Of a stretch of 64,000 nt of DNA, positions 1-12,758 are shown piece after piece. The stretch is taken from assembly GCA_948470475.1 (NCBI GenBank), contig OX419336.1, forward strand, positions 31,674,415 to 31,738,414. Direction: 5' to 3'. Below the pieces are notes generated by a model. The model was not told the DNA's origin. It saw nothing but the letters and a program-made list of their open reading frames with translations, and did no database searches. This DNA is from Galaxea fascicularis. Lineage: Eukaryota > Cnidaria > Anthozoa > Scleractinia > Euphylliidae. The translations under genes were made by a program, and so were the position numbers. Numbering within the stretch: position 1 is the stretch's first letter; the number at the start of each line of letters is the position of its first letter.

Positions 1-180
1 GTGAATCATTAGCGGTCATCTATTAAAAGCAAAATGGCGCCGTTCAGTGGAACGATCGCCATGCTAAAAAGTAAAAGTAATTTATGCATTTAATTCAATA
101 CGTCTGAAGTGCGACGTCTAAAGCCAACAGGCATTTCACACGTTTCATCCGTGTGGGGCACAATTATATTCGTCCGTGCT

Positions 181-1797
181 ATGCCTGCCCATATGTAGCA
201 ATATTTAATCCCCGCTTATTTATATTTGATTTAAACTTATTTGTTTTAAATTTAAACTTCATGTCCAAAATTTATTTAAATTTAAACCAAATTTCTTATT
301 TAAACTTTTTAAACTTATTTAAATTTAAACTTATTTTTTTATTTGAACTTGTTTTCCATTTAAATTTAAACTTTTTTTTTTATTTAAACTTGTTTTCCAT
401 TTAAATTTGAACTTTGAAAATGTCTTTTAAACCTCATTGTAATATTTCTTTAAATCGCTTAAGTTTGATTTAATCCTTTGTATTCATTTAAATTTAAACC
501 TCCAAAATTTTATGTAAACTTGCGAATTTGTATTTGATTTGAACTTCGAAATTCTATTTAATCTTCCTGGGACGAGCTCGGCCAGGGTCACGCGTATAGC
601 AGGGTCACAAGTTCATCATCGGCGGCCATTAGTTTTTCGATGTCTCGTCAGTAAATATAGACGACGAAGGCACCGGTAGAGTGTCCAAATTACTAAGCGA
701 AGCATCCAGGCTTTTCCCTTCGTCCTACAGCCCTGCTGTGAATGCCAGTCATTCAGCAGCGACGATCAATGAAACTCTCGGGTTCGCTTAGAGACTGCTT
801 CGGGAAAGTACATGCACCGGCCTCCGTGGGCGACTGAACTGACAATAACATTTGCGACTGAGAGCGACATGTAAAAAGTGTTAACAGGCCTCCTAAATAG
901 TATTGTGCGTGACGCGAAAGAAAACTGCAATAAAAAAAGTTTTCTTTCGCGTCACGCACGTCGGACTATAAAGCGAAGTAGGGACTACTCGTAGTCTACT
1001 ATTTAGGAGCCCCCATTATCTCATATCGCAAGGGAAAATCCCAAAAAGGCATCCTACTTAAAGCGAACCGGTGCATCTGCAAACTGCAGATGTTTTGAGC
1101 AGGCCTGTTAACCCTTTTTACATGTCGCTCTCAGTCGCAAATGTTATTGTCAGTTCAGTCGCCCACGGAGGCCGGTGCATGTACTTTCCCGAAGCAGTCT
1201 CTAAGCGAACCCGAGAGTTTCATTGATCGTCGCTGCTGAACGACTGGCATTCACAGCAGGGCTGTAGGACGAAGGGAAAAGCCTGGATGCTTCGCTTAGT
1301 AATTTGGACACTCTACCGGTGCCTTCGTCGTCTATATTTACTGACGAGACATCGAAAAACTAATGGCCGCCGATGATGAACTTGTGACCCTGCTATACGC
1401 GTGACCCTGGCCGAGCTCGTCCCAGGAAGATTAAATAGAATTTCGAAGTTCAAATCAAATACAAATTCGCAAGTTTACATAAAATTTTGGAGGTTTAAAT
1501 TTAAATGAATACAAAGGATTAAATCAAACTTAAGCGATTTAAAGAAATATTACAATGAGGTTTAAAAGACATTTTCAAAGTTCAAATTTAAATGGAAAAC
1601 AAGTTTAAATAAAAAAAAAAGTTTAAATTTAAATGGAAAACAAGTTCAAATAAAAAAATAAGTTTAAAAAGTTTAAATAAGAAATTTGGTTTAAATTTAA
1701 ATAAATTTTGGACATGAAGTTTAAATTTAAAACAAATAAGTTTAAATCAAATATAAATAAGCGGGGATTAAATATTGCTACATATGGGCAGGCATAC
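181..1797. mobile_element. 1.6-kb foldback element with ~700-bp inverted arms
   Basis: The left arm (about 181-892) is repeated inverted at about 1101-1797. The arms are near identical: one 16-bp indel inside the AT-rich part and a few substitutions, for example in the stretch around 748 versus 1240. The outer 350 bp of each arm is an eroded array of the motif TTTAAATTTAAAC. The inner part is unique GC-balanced sequence. The 208-bp spacer holds a further perfect hairpin with 22-bp arms (905-926 and 938-959) and a 12-bp pair CTCCTAAATAGT (892-903 with 998-1009). No coding potential is visible; the open frames in it are low-complexity. It is most likely a foldback-type non-autonomous DNA transposon. 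An assembly or haplotype-join artefact is the main alternative. Confidence 0.75.
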
Positions 1798-2120
1798 CGT
1801 GCTGCGACGTATAAACAGGGTCTAATTGACTTACACAAATGTGCCAATCAAAAATAGTCGAAGCCAATGAAATTCGCGGGCAATAAAGGCAGAACGTCCC
1901 AAGGCAATTCTTTTTCTGAACACGATGAAAATAACGGACCCGAACTTTTCAACGTGGCGTGCCAACGGCATCCCACGTAATTATGTATGGGGTTGTGTGG
2001 AAATCTTTCCCTAGTAGAACTCCCTCGCCTTTTGTGTAGTTTCCGAGCTCTTTGCGATGAGTAAGGGGGTACTTTCTTAAGGAACTGTGGTGCTGCGTCG
2101 GTAGTAGTACACACAAATTT
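1798..2120. other. intergenic, no recognised content
   Basis: This stretch lies between the foldback element and the small MITE. No gene, RNA or repeat was recognised. The open frames on the minus strand have no family resemblance. Confidence 0.4.
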
Positions 2121-2229
2121 GTTTTTATCAACGGAGTTAATAATGCAACTTGACCACCGTACAGGGATTCTAAAAGCTGACAATCCCTGTTCGGCGGTCA
2201 ATTTACATTACCAACTCCGTTGATAAAAC
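2121..2229. mobile_element. small hairpin MITE
   Basis: GTTTTTATCAACGGAGTTAA at 2121 faces its inverted copy ending at 2229 (ACTCCGTTGATAAAAC). Further pairing runs inward through the ACAGGGATT/AATCCCTGT segments, so the whole 109 bp folds on itself. A diverged relative of one end (GGTTTTATCAACACTGAGT) is seen at about 12250. It lies just upstream of BORCS5 and may overlap its distal promoter. Confidence 0.6.
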
Positions 2230-2339
2230 CAGTTTATTTGCGATGTAATGTACCCTGGGTGCCAGAGGTTATCTTTTTTTCTCACACCCGACGGGTGCCA
2301 AATGATTGTTTGACCGTGAGAGACTGGAACAAAGTGGTG

Positions 2340-2395
2340 ATTCAAAATGGCGGACGACAACAACTGAATGACTAGTTCGGGAGTTACCATTCGTC
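2340..2395 (+). promoter_or_regulatory. probable BORCS5 core promoter/5' leader
   Basis: The 56 bases before the BORCS5 ATG contain AAAATGGCGGAC at about 2345. This matches the YY1-type AANATGGCGGC motif commonly found at the start of housekeeping genes in animals. The reading is by motif only; no TATA box is visible. Confidence 0.35.
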
Positions 2396-3016
2396 ATGGG
2401 ACAAGATCAAAGCAGTAGTTTGGCCGGCCAAATGGGCCATCCGAATGTTCCTTATACCTCTTACTCTGTGGAAAAAGACGACGGCAAACCAAAGCCGAAA
2501 CAGCGCGCCAAGCTGGAAGACATTATGGTGGTCAATGCTCCGACAGGAAACCCAAAAGTCGTCTCTAAAAGTGAAGATACTGACATAAGAAACTTGAACA
2601 AGTTGCCATTCTATTATCCGCTTCTGCGAGGCACGGTTAATGTGCCTGCAGCCAGAGAGTTAGAGTTTTTCGATAAATTCGACCCTCGTCCCTGTCTATC
2701 ACTGTCCTCGCGGTATGAAAATCACCTAAGGCAATGTGCTGAAGCCGTGGCGTTTGACCAACAGATGCTGTCATCACGGATCCGAGAAATGGATGCTTAC
2801 TGTGCAAAGGTTCTGCGTAAGGTAATCGACAGGCACAAAAGATTATCTCAAGCAGCTGGACAGTTGAGAAAAGTGGAAGAAATGAATGCAAATCTTAGGA
2901 GAATTGACGCAAACCTGAAACGTATTGTGCCCATGATGGAAAGACTTAATAATATACTACCTGAAGATGAACGGTTGGAAGAGTTTTCTCTATCCCCATA
3001 CAACATACAGCACTAA
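2396..3016 (+). CDS. BORCS5: BLOC-1-related complex subunit 5 (myrlysin)
   Basis: Intact 206-aa frame from ATG to stop. BORCS5 is a subunit of BORC, which sits on the lysosome surface, recruits ARL8 and so couples lysosomes to kinesin for outward movement. The N-terminus MGQDQSSS fits N-myristoylation (Gly2, small residue at 6), the known membrane anchor of this family. A conserved basic segment QRAKLEDIMVV lies at 36-46. The family core RYENHLRQCAEAVAFDQ is at 106-122, followed by a coiled-coil helix to about 190 ending in LPEDERLEEFS. Human BORCS5 is 196 aa, so the length fits. The gene has no intron here, whereas vertebrate copies are split. No poly(A) tract or target duplication was seen, so intron loss and retroposition are both possible. 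It converges on CSTF3. A possible poly(A) signal AATAAA lies at 3560. Confidence 0.93.
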   Translation: MGQDQSSSLAGQMGHPNVPYTSYSVEKDDGKPKPKQRAKLEDIMVVNAPTGNPKVVSKSEDTDIRNLNKLPFYYPLLRGTVNVPAARELEFFDKFDPRPCLSLSSRYENHLRQCAEAVAFDQQMLSSRIREMDAYCAKVLRKVIDRHKRLSQAAGQLRKVEEMNANLRRIDANLKRIVPMMERLNNILPEDERLEEFSLSPYNIQH

Positions 3017-4823
3017 AAGAATTAAAGTACTGCTGGTATTTTCACTTCAGACTCATTTATCTTTCTACACAGTTTCCAAGTTAGATAGTTATTTCAAGGA
3101 TAATGTTTCCATCAGTCATTCTAAAAACGCCACAGTTCAGCGTGGGTGTTTTTGTAACTGAATACAATATTTGCATGGCAGTAATGGTACTTGAAAGGGT
3201 GATTCAAGACAAGAATGGCATTTCCTTCTACGAACTCAAGGCTTTGTTTGTTTTGCCTTAGAATGGCCTTGCAAAATGAGACTGTTGTGATTGTCATGTT
3301 AAGCTAAGCTTAGACAACTTCCCAAGGCGCTTATGTGGAAAGATGACCTACCACCCCTATTTGGAAACTATGCGATACTAATGAAAAGATGGTATCTATA
3401 TTTCCTCTAATGAGTTTATCCAAAAAAACAAGAAATTTGTGACAAACTTGCATATATGATTGTATACATTGTAGATGCCCCCCTCTCCAATGAATTCCCA
3501 GTGCCTGAAAAACCAATAGGTACCCTACCCCCATCAGAAGAAGTGATGCAAAAATGAAAAATAAAGACGTCCTATCTTGATCAACTTATCAACAAACGTA
3601 AAAACAAAACTTAAAAGACACTTAACAATAGCACTTAAAAACATCACAGCAACACTTAACAAACTTATCAACTTCTCTCTTGACTCAACACAAGCTAACG
3701 GTCTTGAGAGTCCATGCAAAAAAATTGCTGGGCAGATAAACACTTTTATCAAAGAAAATGCCAACCTCGTTCCCAGAAGAAGAGAGACCCTGGGGATGAG
3801 GTTGAGAAAATGCATAGAGTCACAACTGATTTCAATCTTTGGAAAGGAAAAAACAATGGTTTTTTACAGACATGGCAATTATAATAGGATTGTAGATCAC
3901 ATTTATTGAAGGGAAACATCCATCCATCACCAGATGGATTGTCTTAGAGCTAGTTGTGGACAAATCTGCACGACAAAGTAGTCAATGCTGTTCAACTCTT
4001 GTTTCCTTTTGTTTTTCTTGTCCCATATCAGATCAATCTAGTGTTTTTTTACCCCTAGGGATGACCAATTTCATTTCTCCAAAATAAATGGTAAAACTTC
4101 TCGATCAAATATAAAGGTTGTGAGAAAAAAGGAAGTGCATGATCACCAAGCAACAATGGTCTTGATCATTTAACAAATTCTCCTCATCATTACCAATAAA
4201 TAATTACATAGAAAATGTCTGGAGACCAGTGTGGAGAATATACATGCTGATATAAACCAGGTTTACAGGTTAAAACAGTCAAATGAATGCTTCCTCTCTT
4301 GGACATTTACCAGTACTTTGTGTAGAGGACACAGACGACAAAACAAATTAAAGCGAACAAAAACCAAGAAACATTGCCCAGCCAAAATAGAATGACTCAC
4401 AAACAATAGCTCCCTTTATAATGTGTCTGCAGTACCTGTATTTCCCCTATCTCGCAATCTGTGTCTTTCAACCTCCCCCTTGCTTTCTGGCTTATGGCCT
4501 GGCTTTCAGCAGCTACTTATAACCAATATCTTGAACATTTGACTATTTCATACAAACATTAAGCTTCCTTTATGGACACTTGTACATTTTTATTTGCTAC
4601 TGCCTATTGTGGACTATTGTGTTGGTAGTAAAAGGACATGGCAAATTTGTTTATTCAGCAACGTTTCTTTATTACAAGTTCAATTCAATAAGTTATTTGG
4701 TTGCATTAGGGTATATTCAACTAAAGTGCAGCCAAGTGCAGAACTAACTCATCTTAGAATCAATGATGCTTTTGAATGTTTGTAAGAGTTTACATTGATC
4801 CACATGATATGTAGTTGCACTAC

Positions 4824-5140
4824 TTATCACTAAACGGCAAAATTACTGAACACTGATTAGCTGAGACAAAGGGCATTTTTAGTAATCAAGGGCATTTTTA
4901 GTAATCAAGAGGGTCGATTACTATTTTTTTGTAACTCAGTTCAAACAAACTTTACAATGGCCAACGTAACTCATTTGACACATAATTTATTTTTTTAGCC
5001 AGGACTTTGGTTAAATCTCATTGAATCGATTGGTTGGTTAGATTTGATTAAAATTTGTATTTGCATTAAGCAGGCTTCCAATGAGAAATGAATACATTGC
5101 ATGCACGATTCCCTGATTAATTTTGCCCTTTTAGTGATAA
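4824..5140. mobile_element. MITE with 22-bp TIRs
   Basis: TTATCACTAAACGGCAAAAT at 4824 pairs with the inverted copy TTTGCCCTTTTAGTGATAA ending at 5140 (one gap or substitution). The interior is AT-rich and non-coding. The superfamily is not determined. Confidence 0.55.
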
Positions 5141-5146
5141 ACAAGC

Positions 5147-5290
5147 AATCACATGTTTCCTCATAAAATTAAGGATGAATCATCACTTGAGTTTTCAGAA
5201 GTTGCCGACATTGCCCTCGTCACAAATTTCAGCAACTTCTGAAAACTTGCGTGATGATTATTGCTTAATTTTACTCGGCCCCATGTGATT
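5147..5290. mobile_element. hairpin MITE
   Basis: AATCACATG at 5147 and CATGTGATT ending at 5290 bound a self-complementary sequence about 80% matched along 60-bp arms. The inner arms TTTTCAGAAGTTGC and GCAACTTCTGAAAA are perfect. It abuts the preceding element, so the two may form a composite. Confidence 0.55.
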
Positions 5291-6051
5291 ACCTATACAA
5301 ACGGGAGTGCTTAATCAGCTAGGTATACTTCTTTCACTGTAAGCTGATTCAGGCTAGGAATCAACTATACTTCTACGAGTTTTGAAAATGTCTCATAAAA
5401 CACAGCTACTATTCAAGAAACCCAGTGGAACCCCACTGCAATTTTGGAGGGTCATTAGTGTTGGTAAAGGGTCCAAGGTGAATATGTCATGCAAAACCTC
5501 AGATTTAACCATATATTTGTGGGGCTTAAGTATTGCTTTTACTGGGATACACCAAACGTTTTTTTTTCATACAGATTTATCTGATTATTGCCTGAAACGT
5601 TTTACAAGTTACTCTGGTGCAAGTCAGAATTTGTGAACTAAAGTAACCTTTAGGTTTGCTGTGAACTGCAAAATAATTAGGTGTGATCATGTTTGAAAAT
5701 GATCAGCAGTTGAATATTAGTGTTTGAGCAAAGGTTATATGTATACAATGTATGACAACATAATTTTACATGCAGTAATTCCACAACAGTACAGGCCACC
5801 AAAACCCTGTAAAAAGTGTATGATTTTATCTACAAAGTCAGGAGTAATGTTATTACACGTCACCAAAGGTCTATATATAGCTATCGTTATGATGGCTACA
5901 TATGTTATTAGCATAAGAGGGTGAGTTTTTCTGGTCCACATAGAAAGGGTGCTTGGATGTATGTGTCGATGCTTCCGTAAAACTGTTGTAATGTATTGAT
6001 CTGATGAAAAAAATATGTAACAAATATTTAACGCCAATTGATAAGATGCCA

Positions 6052-9000
6052 CTAATGTACTCTTTTCTGTTGGCGGCTTCTGTAGATATCATTCACAGGA
6101 GGGGCAGCAGAGGAACTCTCATCATCACTTTCATGATCTACACCAGGTCGCTTGATTCCACGTTTCTGCTGGTCGACTTCCATGCTATCTTCACTAACCT
6201 CAACACCATTCACTGGAACCTCCGAGTCCGGCAGACCTTTGGAACGCAAAAACTACCAATCACCCAAAACTACCTTTCACAATTCAAGAAATATTACTTG
6301 AATCTTACATCTCTGGTGTTCAACAAACTTACAGTGGAATCTAGCTAAATCGGTGACTCTAAACAAGTGAAACATGTGAGTTTAGCAATTTTCAGAAAAA
6401 ATGATGTTGATTGAATTGGAACCACAGAAGTTTTGTTAAATGAAATGAATGATTTGCCAAGACTTAATTGAAACATTTTCCAGCTGTCAATAAATTTCAG
6501 TTTGATATAATCAGTGACTTGGTGCTCAAAACTAAAAGTGTTTGGAAGTTCTCACAAACCTGAAGCTGGAAGATCAGGTATTTGACTTTCCAGTGTCAGC
6601 TTAATAAAATCTTCTACCATCACAAAAGGACCCTGTGCAGGAACAAAATACAAAGGACGTCAATTCTGAGGCAGCAATTTTAATTTTAACAATAATTGAT
6701 ATTATACTACCTTTGAACTAATGGCAATCACATTTCACCCCAGACAGGTTCTTTAAGAAGCAACTTCTGCTAATTTGTGTTTCAAAAGGCCATGTTCAAC
6801 AAAGAGGGCAGCACAACCTTAATTACTAAATTGAGAAAGATGACAGATCAGCCCATTTGCTGGTTAATGTTGCACTGGTATTTCCGATAAGACTACATAA
6901 GTTCATATCAGATTTTCACAGTGCATGGTTTAAAATGTGCATCAACCATAAAAGGAAAGTGGGGAGGCATTATAATTAAGGATGGTGTCATGGTCCATTT
7001 CCAGGCTTAATGATGTTTATAAACTTGCTCTTTCGTGCCTGGCCTGGCCTGGCCTGGCACACTGTTGCACACTTTCAGTGAAGTAAGGTTTTTGCTAGCT
7101 TATATAATTGTAGTGCTATTTAACAAATGGCCAGTAACTGATTGTTTAGGATCAAAGTTTACCAGAAAGCACTACCATGATATACAACTGGAACGTACCT
7201 GAAAACAAGTTGGAGGAGGTAAGAGGGTCATGAGATGTTGTGCCGCAGGAGGAATTGGAAATACTCCACCTGGTACAGAGTGAACGCCAACTGCAAGAAA
7301 TAATGCACAGTCAGAATGGAGATTTTCTTGCCACTCCAAATGCATCAACAGAGACATGGGTTATTTCAAAGGGATTTTGACAGGTAGGGATAGGAGAGGG
7401 TGGCCAAAATGGCTACAAAATAAATACGTTTCAGCACTTTTCAGGGACAACAAAACAACACAAATGAACCCAACAGAGTAAAGAATCCCAACTGGTTGGC
7501 TAATTATAAGACCACTTGGCTATTCACCAGGGCCCGGTTGTTCAAACGCCGATTAACCTAATCCAGGATTAGCATAAACTTTGGTTGCAGTTTTTAACTT
7601 TGGATGAAAGTTGTTTCCGCTGCTTTTTGTTTTTTAGGATTGCCTTCCCCTAATCTAAAATGTTGCAGAATATCAGAATTGAACAACGTTTGGGGACATA
7701 GAAATAACCTCCCTGATTAACTTTTAATCTTGGATTAGCGTTAATCGGCTTTCAAACAACCGGGCCCTGAGCAGCTGAGGAGTTGAACAAGGGACTACTC
7801 AGAACAAGTAGACAGATCGAGCGGGAATTGAACCCAGCTCTGACCTCTAGATCTCAAGTCCAATGTTGTCACTAACAGGAATAAATAAAAAACACAATAA
7901 CAGAGCCTGAAAAAGTTGGCAATCTGAAACAGATAACTCTAGACATTAAGGATTCAGGACACAGTTTCACAAAAACAACTAAATCTATAATTAACTATTC
8001 TTACCAGCCCCTGCTGTTGGTTTAAATGGTGTCATCTGAAAGGTGTCTGGCCGAGGAAATTTGACTGGTTTTTCTTCAGTCTGTTCATCTTGAGTGATGG
8101 CATGTGTAAGAATGTTTGGTAAACTACTATTCTGTCTTGTGGAGCCCTATAATAGAAAATTGAAATCAGTGCCAGGGATGCCATTAATTCTTTAGAGTAC
8201 TATAGCCACATGTGCTGAGTGAAATAAACTTGCAAAAGGCAAGGTGACCCATAATATCAAGGTTCAGTGACGTGGCACTGTACTGTAACAGCTGCTGTGA
8301 TATAGCACTTATCCAGGGTAATACCATAAATGTACACTCACCACATAGCCCATTATTTTAAGCTCCAGAGAAGTACAAGGAAAGAGGTCCAGGTACTTGT
8401 ATCTGTCCACAAGCACTGATGTTTCATGGCCCTCCAACTCCTGCCAGTTAAAGAAGATAAAATTACTACTACTGGAACAAATTTTAACAATTGTGATGTA
8501 CGCACTTGAGAGGGGAGACAGTTCTTCTTTAAAGTGCACAAAGGAAAAAAAAAGGAAGACACATAACTATATATGATTTGCTTGGTCACAGAATAAGAAA
8601 GTTGTAGTTTTCAGTATTTTCAGGAAACTATGTAACAGAAACATGGATGGCCTCAACTACCAAAACATACCAAAGAAAAATAGAGGCAAACTTAGCTTTC
8701 ATGACCTGAGAATATACATTATCCCCTCTCAAGCACATCACATTGATCCTGGACATATGGACAGTGGCCAGGGGTTTCCCCCTCGTATTTTGAGGTATAT
8801 CCTTGGCTACTTTGATTTAAAACTGGCATGTTGACTTCACTACTGACAGCAACTTGAATCCCTGGCTACTTTTGGTATATTCCCACCTACTTAAAAAAAT
8901 TAGTGAAAGCCCTGTATTGAGGTCACTAAAACATAGCCCGAGTATCAGGCCCTATCGGGGAAGCGGGGACGAGGGGAAGGAAGAGAAGGGCCTGACACAA

Positions 9001-12000
9001 AGCCATTGATTCGCTTGTGTCCAACATCCAGATTCTGGATGTTACACTAATTGGTCAAAAGACAATAAGAAACGTCACGTGAGTCAACCAGAAGTCAAGC
9101 TGCCAGCGCAGGGGTTACAGACGCCATATTGAAGTTTACTCTCATGACACATGACAGTTATCGGAAGTGATTTTGATTGGCTAATTATAACACGCGCTGT
9201 CCAGGGGTGGAAGGCTTCTGAGAGGCTGTTTGTGTCAGGCGTTTCTTCCTTCGCTTTCTCGCTCTTTTTGCCTTCCCCACCCTAGAAACGCCTGATACTC
9301 AGGCTACTAAAAACAAGACTGAAGAGCCACGATAAGCAAAACCCACTGACAGGATATAAAATTAGCTCCTTGCTAACCTCTTTGTAGGCTTCCATTTTTC
9401 TATTCTCCACCTTGACTAAACTGGCCAAGTCACCGCATGTTGCTTCAAACTCCAGAAATTTACTCCACACGTCACTGAATGAAAAAAAGTACACATCATG
9501 ATCTCATAATTAAACAAAAAAGTTTGCTCATCCTACTAGAGTTTGATCAGAAAGCCTGGTATTTAGTTCAGAATTTACAACATATATTATGCTAAAAATT
9601 AATGTGAGCTTGTTTGAGATAGCCATCCAGTATGATAAAATCTTACATCTACTTCAACTAAAACTGTGAAATAGTTTTAATTCTGCTAGTCTGATAAAAA
9701 AGCTGCATGGAAAACTGAAAAACATTTAGTAAATAAAGTATTATTATCAATACCATCATTTCCTTGTAGACCAAAAACATTAACAAATTAAACAAAAATA
9801 ATCAACAATAATTAAACTATATTGAATGACTATATACACTGTAGGTCTAAACACAAACCTTGCTTTATCTTTAGGCATAGAACTAAGAACCTTCTCAAAC
9901 AGTACTCTGGTATTGTTGTCATCTGTAAAAGGAATCATTAACATTAAATGGGCAACAGGAAATAAAATAATATAACTGCACAGAACCATGCTATGCAAGA
10001 GAATTATTGTACAAGAGAACACAACATGCAAAAAAAAATGGAAGACAAATTAATTGTAAATATTTAGTTTGTATTTTTCCTCTTGCACACTTACCATTCA
10101 AATGTGATAAATAATCTACGTAGGCCAACACATAGTCTGTTTCATTCATGTGTTTCTGTTGTCAAAGTGAACAGAGATAGTTCAAAATGAGAAAATATTA
10201 AACTGAATGACGATGCTTATCCTTTAAACTCCAAGTATCGTTAATTTTCTTCAGTAATTTGGCGATAAGTAGTCTGCAGTATGTGCTAGGCTGGTGCTAT
10301 TACTGTTGTGACTAAAAAATTAATTAAGTAAGCATGTGCATGAAACATTAAAAGGGTGCTATTTTTCATGCACATAATTTGTGGGGTTGGGAGCTAAAGT
10401 AATTATTACACATACAATAGGTAAAAAATCTGTCAATCATTGAAACAAACCTTTAAACCCAGTTCAAAGATCTTAAATGCAATGGATTTGTCCTGAAAAC
10501 AGACAATATTGGTCAAATTAGGTTGCATACATTGATGAGCAAGAAAATATCTTTTGTTCCACATTAAATGTTCAACATAATGAGATCCGATAAGCAGACT
10601 TACTTTACTGCAATAATATTCCATAAGAGCTGCAGAGATAAACACCTGCAAAGAAAATTAAAGTAATCAATTGAATATTTTAACTGATGTACTTTATAAT
10701 AAGTGTCTCCTGTTGACTGCCAGAAAGATGCTAGTATGGACAGGGTTTTTGTGTGAGACCGAAGCTTTTTGACCCAATCTTGTGCAACCATGTCATTCTC
10801 ACAAAAATATCTCACTTTTTTCTTACTCAATACAAACCAAAATATGTGGTATCTATGTATGGGTTTTATGGCTCTAAGAAGTATCAATTATGCCCACTCC
10901 CTAGGAAGGTAATTTTTATTTGAATGCCCCAGCTAGTACAGATTGTCAATGCTCAGCAAAGATCAACACGCTATTTTACATAGGTGGTTGGAAAAGCAAT
11001 ATTGCAGTGTCTTGATATGACAAACCAACATGCTTACATGAAAATTGGTTCTTGCATCCTCTCTTGCCCTCTTGAAAATTGTTCGGCTCTCTTTAATACT
11101 TTCTGCCCGTCTAGCAAATTTCATGTACTGGATATAAACCTGCAAAATTAATTTACATATCAAGATAATGCTATTCTGTCAAACACTTTAAATGATAGCC
11201 AGAACAATCTCTTGTTTAGGCCTTGCATCAGATGATACCCACACCAATGAGAACGCTAATTGCAACATAATTATACTATATTGTACTGGTACTCGTTAGC
11301 TGGCACCCCACTTGCCTTCCAAGGATGAATGTGCTAACAAAACATTATTACTACTAAATTAAATGTTTGTGGAAGAATGCAAAAAAATCCCATTGCAGTC
11401 ACTCTTGAGAGATATCTTCAAATGTAGCTGTAGTATGACCCAGGAGGTATAGACATGTAATAGACATGCAGTGACCTATAATTAGATATTAACTATTAAC
11501 TTACCAAAGTTGGATCAATACTCTCCAGGGCTAGATATTTTTCATATATTTCTTTTGCCTTCTGAAACTTCATTCTTCCCTAAAAAGTGAGGAAAAGAGA
11601 AATCACAGATCTATATGCACTAATATTATTAGTTGACAATGATACACAAATGTATGAGCAGTTAAATACCTCCTCAAAGTCAGCATAAGCAAAGTAGAGC
11701 AGCATACTGTGTTTCATCAGCCCTGTAATGGCTCGTTCATACATGGCAGCTGCTTCATCACTTAGTACTTTAGATCCTTGCATGTCCTGCATTACAGACG
11801 AAACCATTCCATGAAAACAATAAAGCCAATTTGCTTCACATGTTCACACGTAGAGAGAATTTGTACAAAGATTAATTCATCTGATCCCAGGTGATCATTT
11901 CCTGCATTCTCATGCCCTATATGCTTGACAGACTAGTGATATGTGAAGGAGAAGTTAGATGCTGGTCACTATAGGGATGTAAAAGATAAAACACTTCACT

Positions 12001-12713
12001 TTGTTTAAGTCGACAGACCGATGCACCCTATGACTCAGGCACATTTGTGACTACTACAACTTTTGGAAGTCACACGGATTAATCTGAGTTTAGTATGCTG
12101 TTAAGAAAATCAGGGTTAAGAAAATCTGCGGGGGAAGGATGGCTAACATCAACTTGTAACAGCTGCACAAACAGCAGGTTACAAATGAATGAAGAAGGGG
12201 TAAGTTGTGGTGCTGTGCTGGTTGGAGAGTGGTTAATACAAAAATTTGGTTTTATCAACACTGAGTAAAATTGGCCACTGTACACTTGGGATTCAAAAAG
12301 CTTATGCTTCAAGCATTAGCCCTTTATCAGAGTGAATTGAAGGCTACAAAGACGTATTAATCTACAGCATACCCCTTTGTCCATTAACTTTTGACTGACT
12401 TGCTCCAGATAAAGCGCTGCTTCACACCACACATTAGGATGAAATCCCATTGTTTGCAGGCACTGTTCATATGCATATACCACTGCAAATTGATAGTTAA
12501 AGAGGTCTCAACAAAGTACACAGTCACTTAAACCAACAACTTTGAGTGTGTGTATAAAATACATGCAATAATGATTTTATTTATTTATTTAACTTCGCCT
12601 TGCTGGCAGGGACACTGCAACAGCGAGCGCTAATTACTGCGGGCCCAAGACACAGGTCAGCACCAGGGGTGGTCACAGCCAGGGTCCCTAGTAGCAGATG
12701 TCATTGCAAAGGA

Positions 12714-12758
<45 letters not shown>

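Larger units (their letters stand above)
3017..6051. other. intergenic between convergent BORCS5 and CSTF3
   Basis: This 3-kb stretch holds the 3' UTRs of both genes and repeats, including two MITE-like elements at 4824-5290. A piece matching the ends of the CTCGTCCCCAG-type MITE is at about 3765-3805. A 20-bp direct duplication of GGGCATTTTTAGTAATCAAG is near 4872-4911. Several short open frames are present but none resembles a known protein. Confidence 0.5.

Noticed and set aside
153..404. Open frame rich in Asn, Leu and Phe, also mirrored at 1629-1847
   Set aside because: It is a translation of the AT-rich TTTAAATTTAAAC array inside both foldback arms and is low complexity.
3577..3909. 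110-aa plus-strand open frame
   Set aside because: Its second half overlaps a MITE end (CTCGTTCCCAGAAG region) and the first half has no recognisable family.
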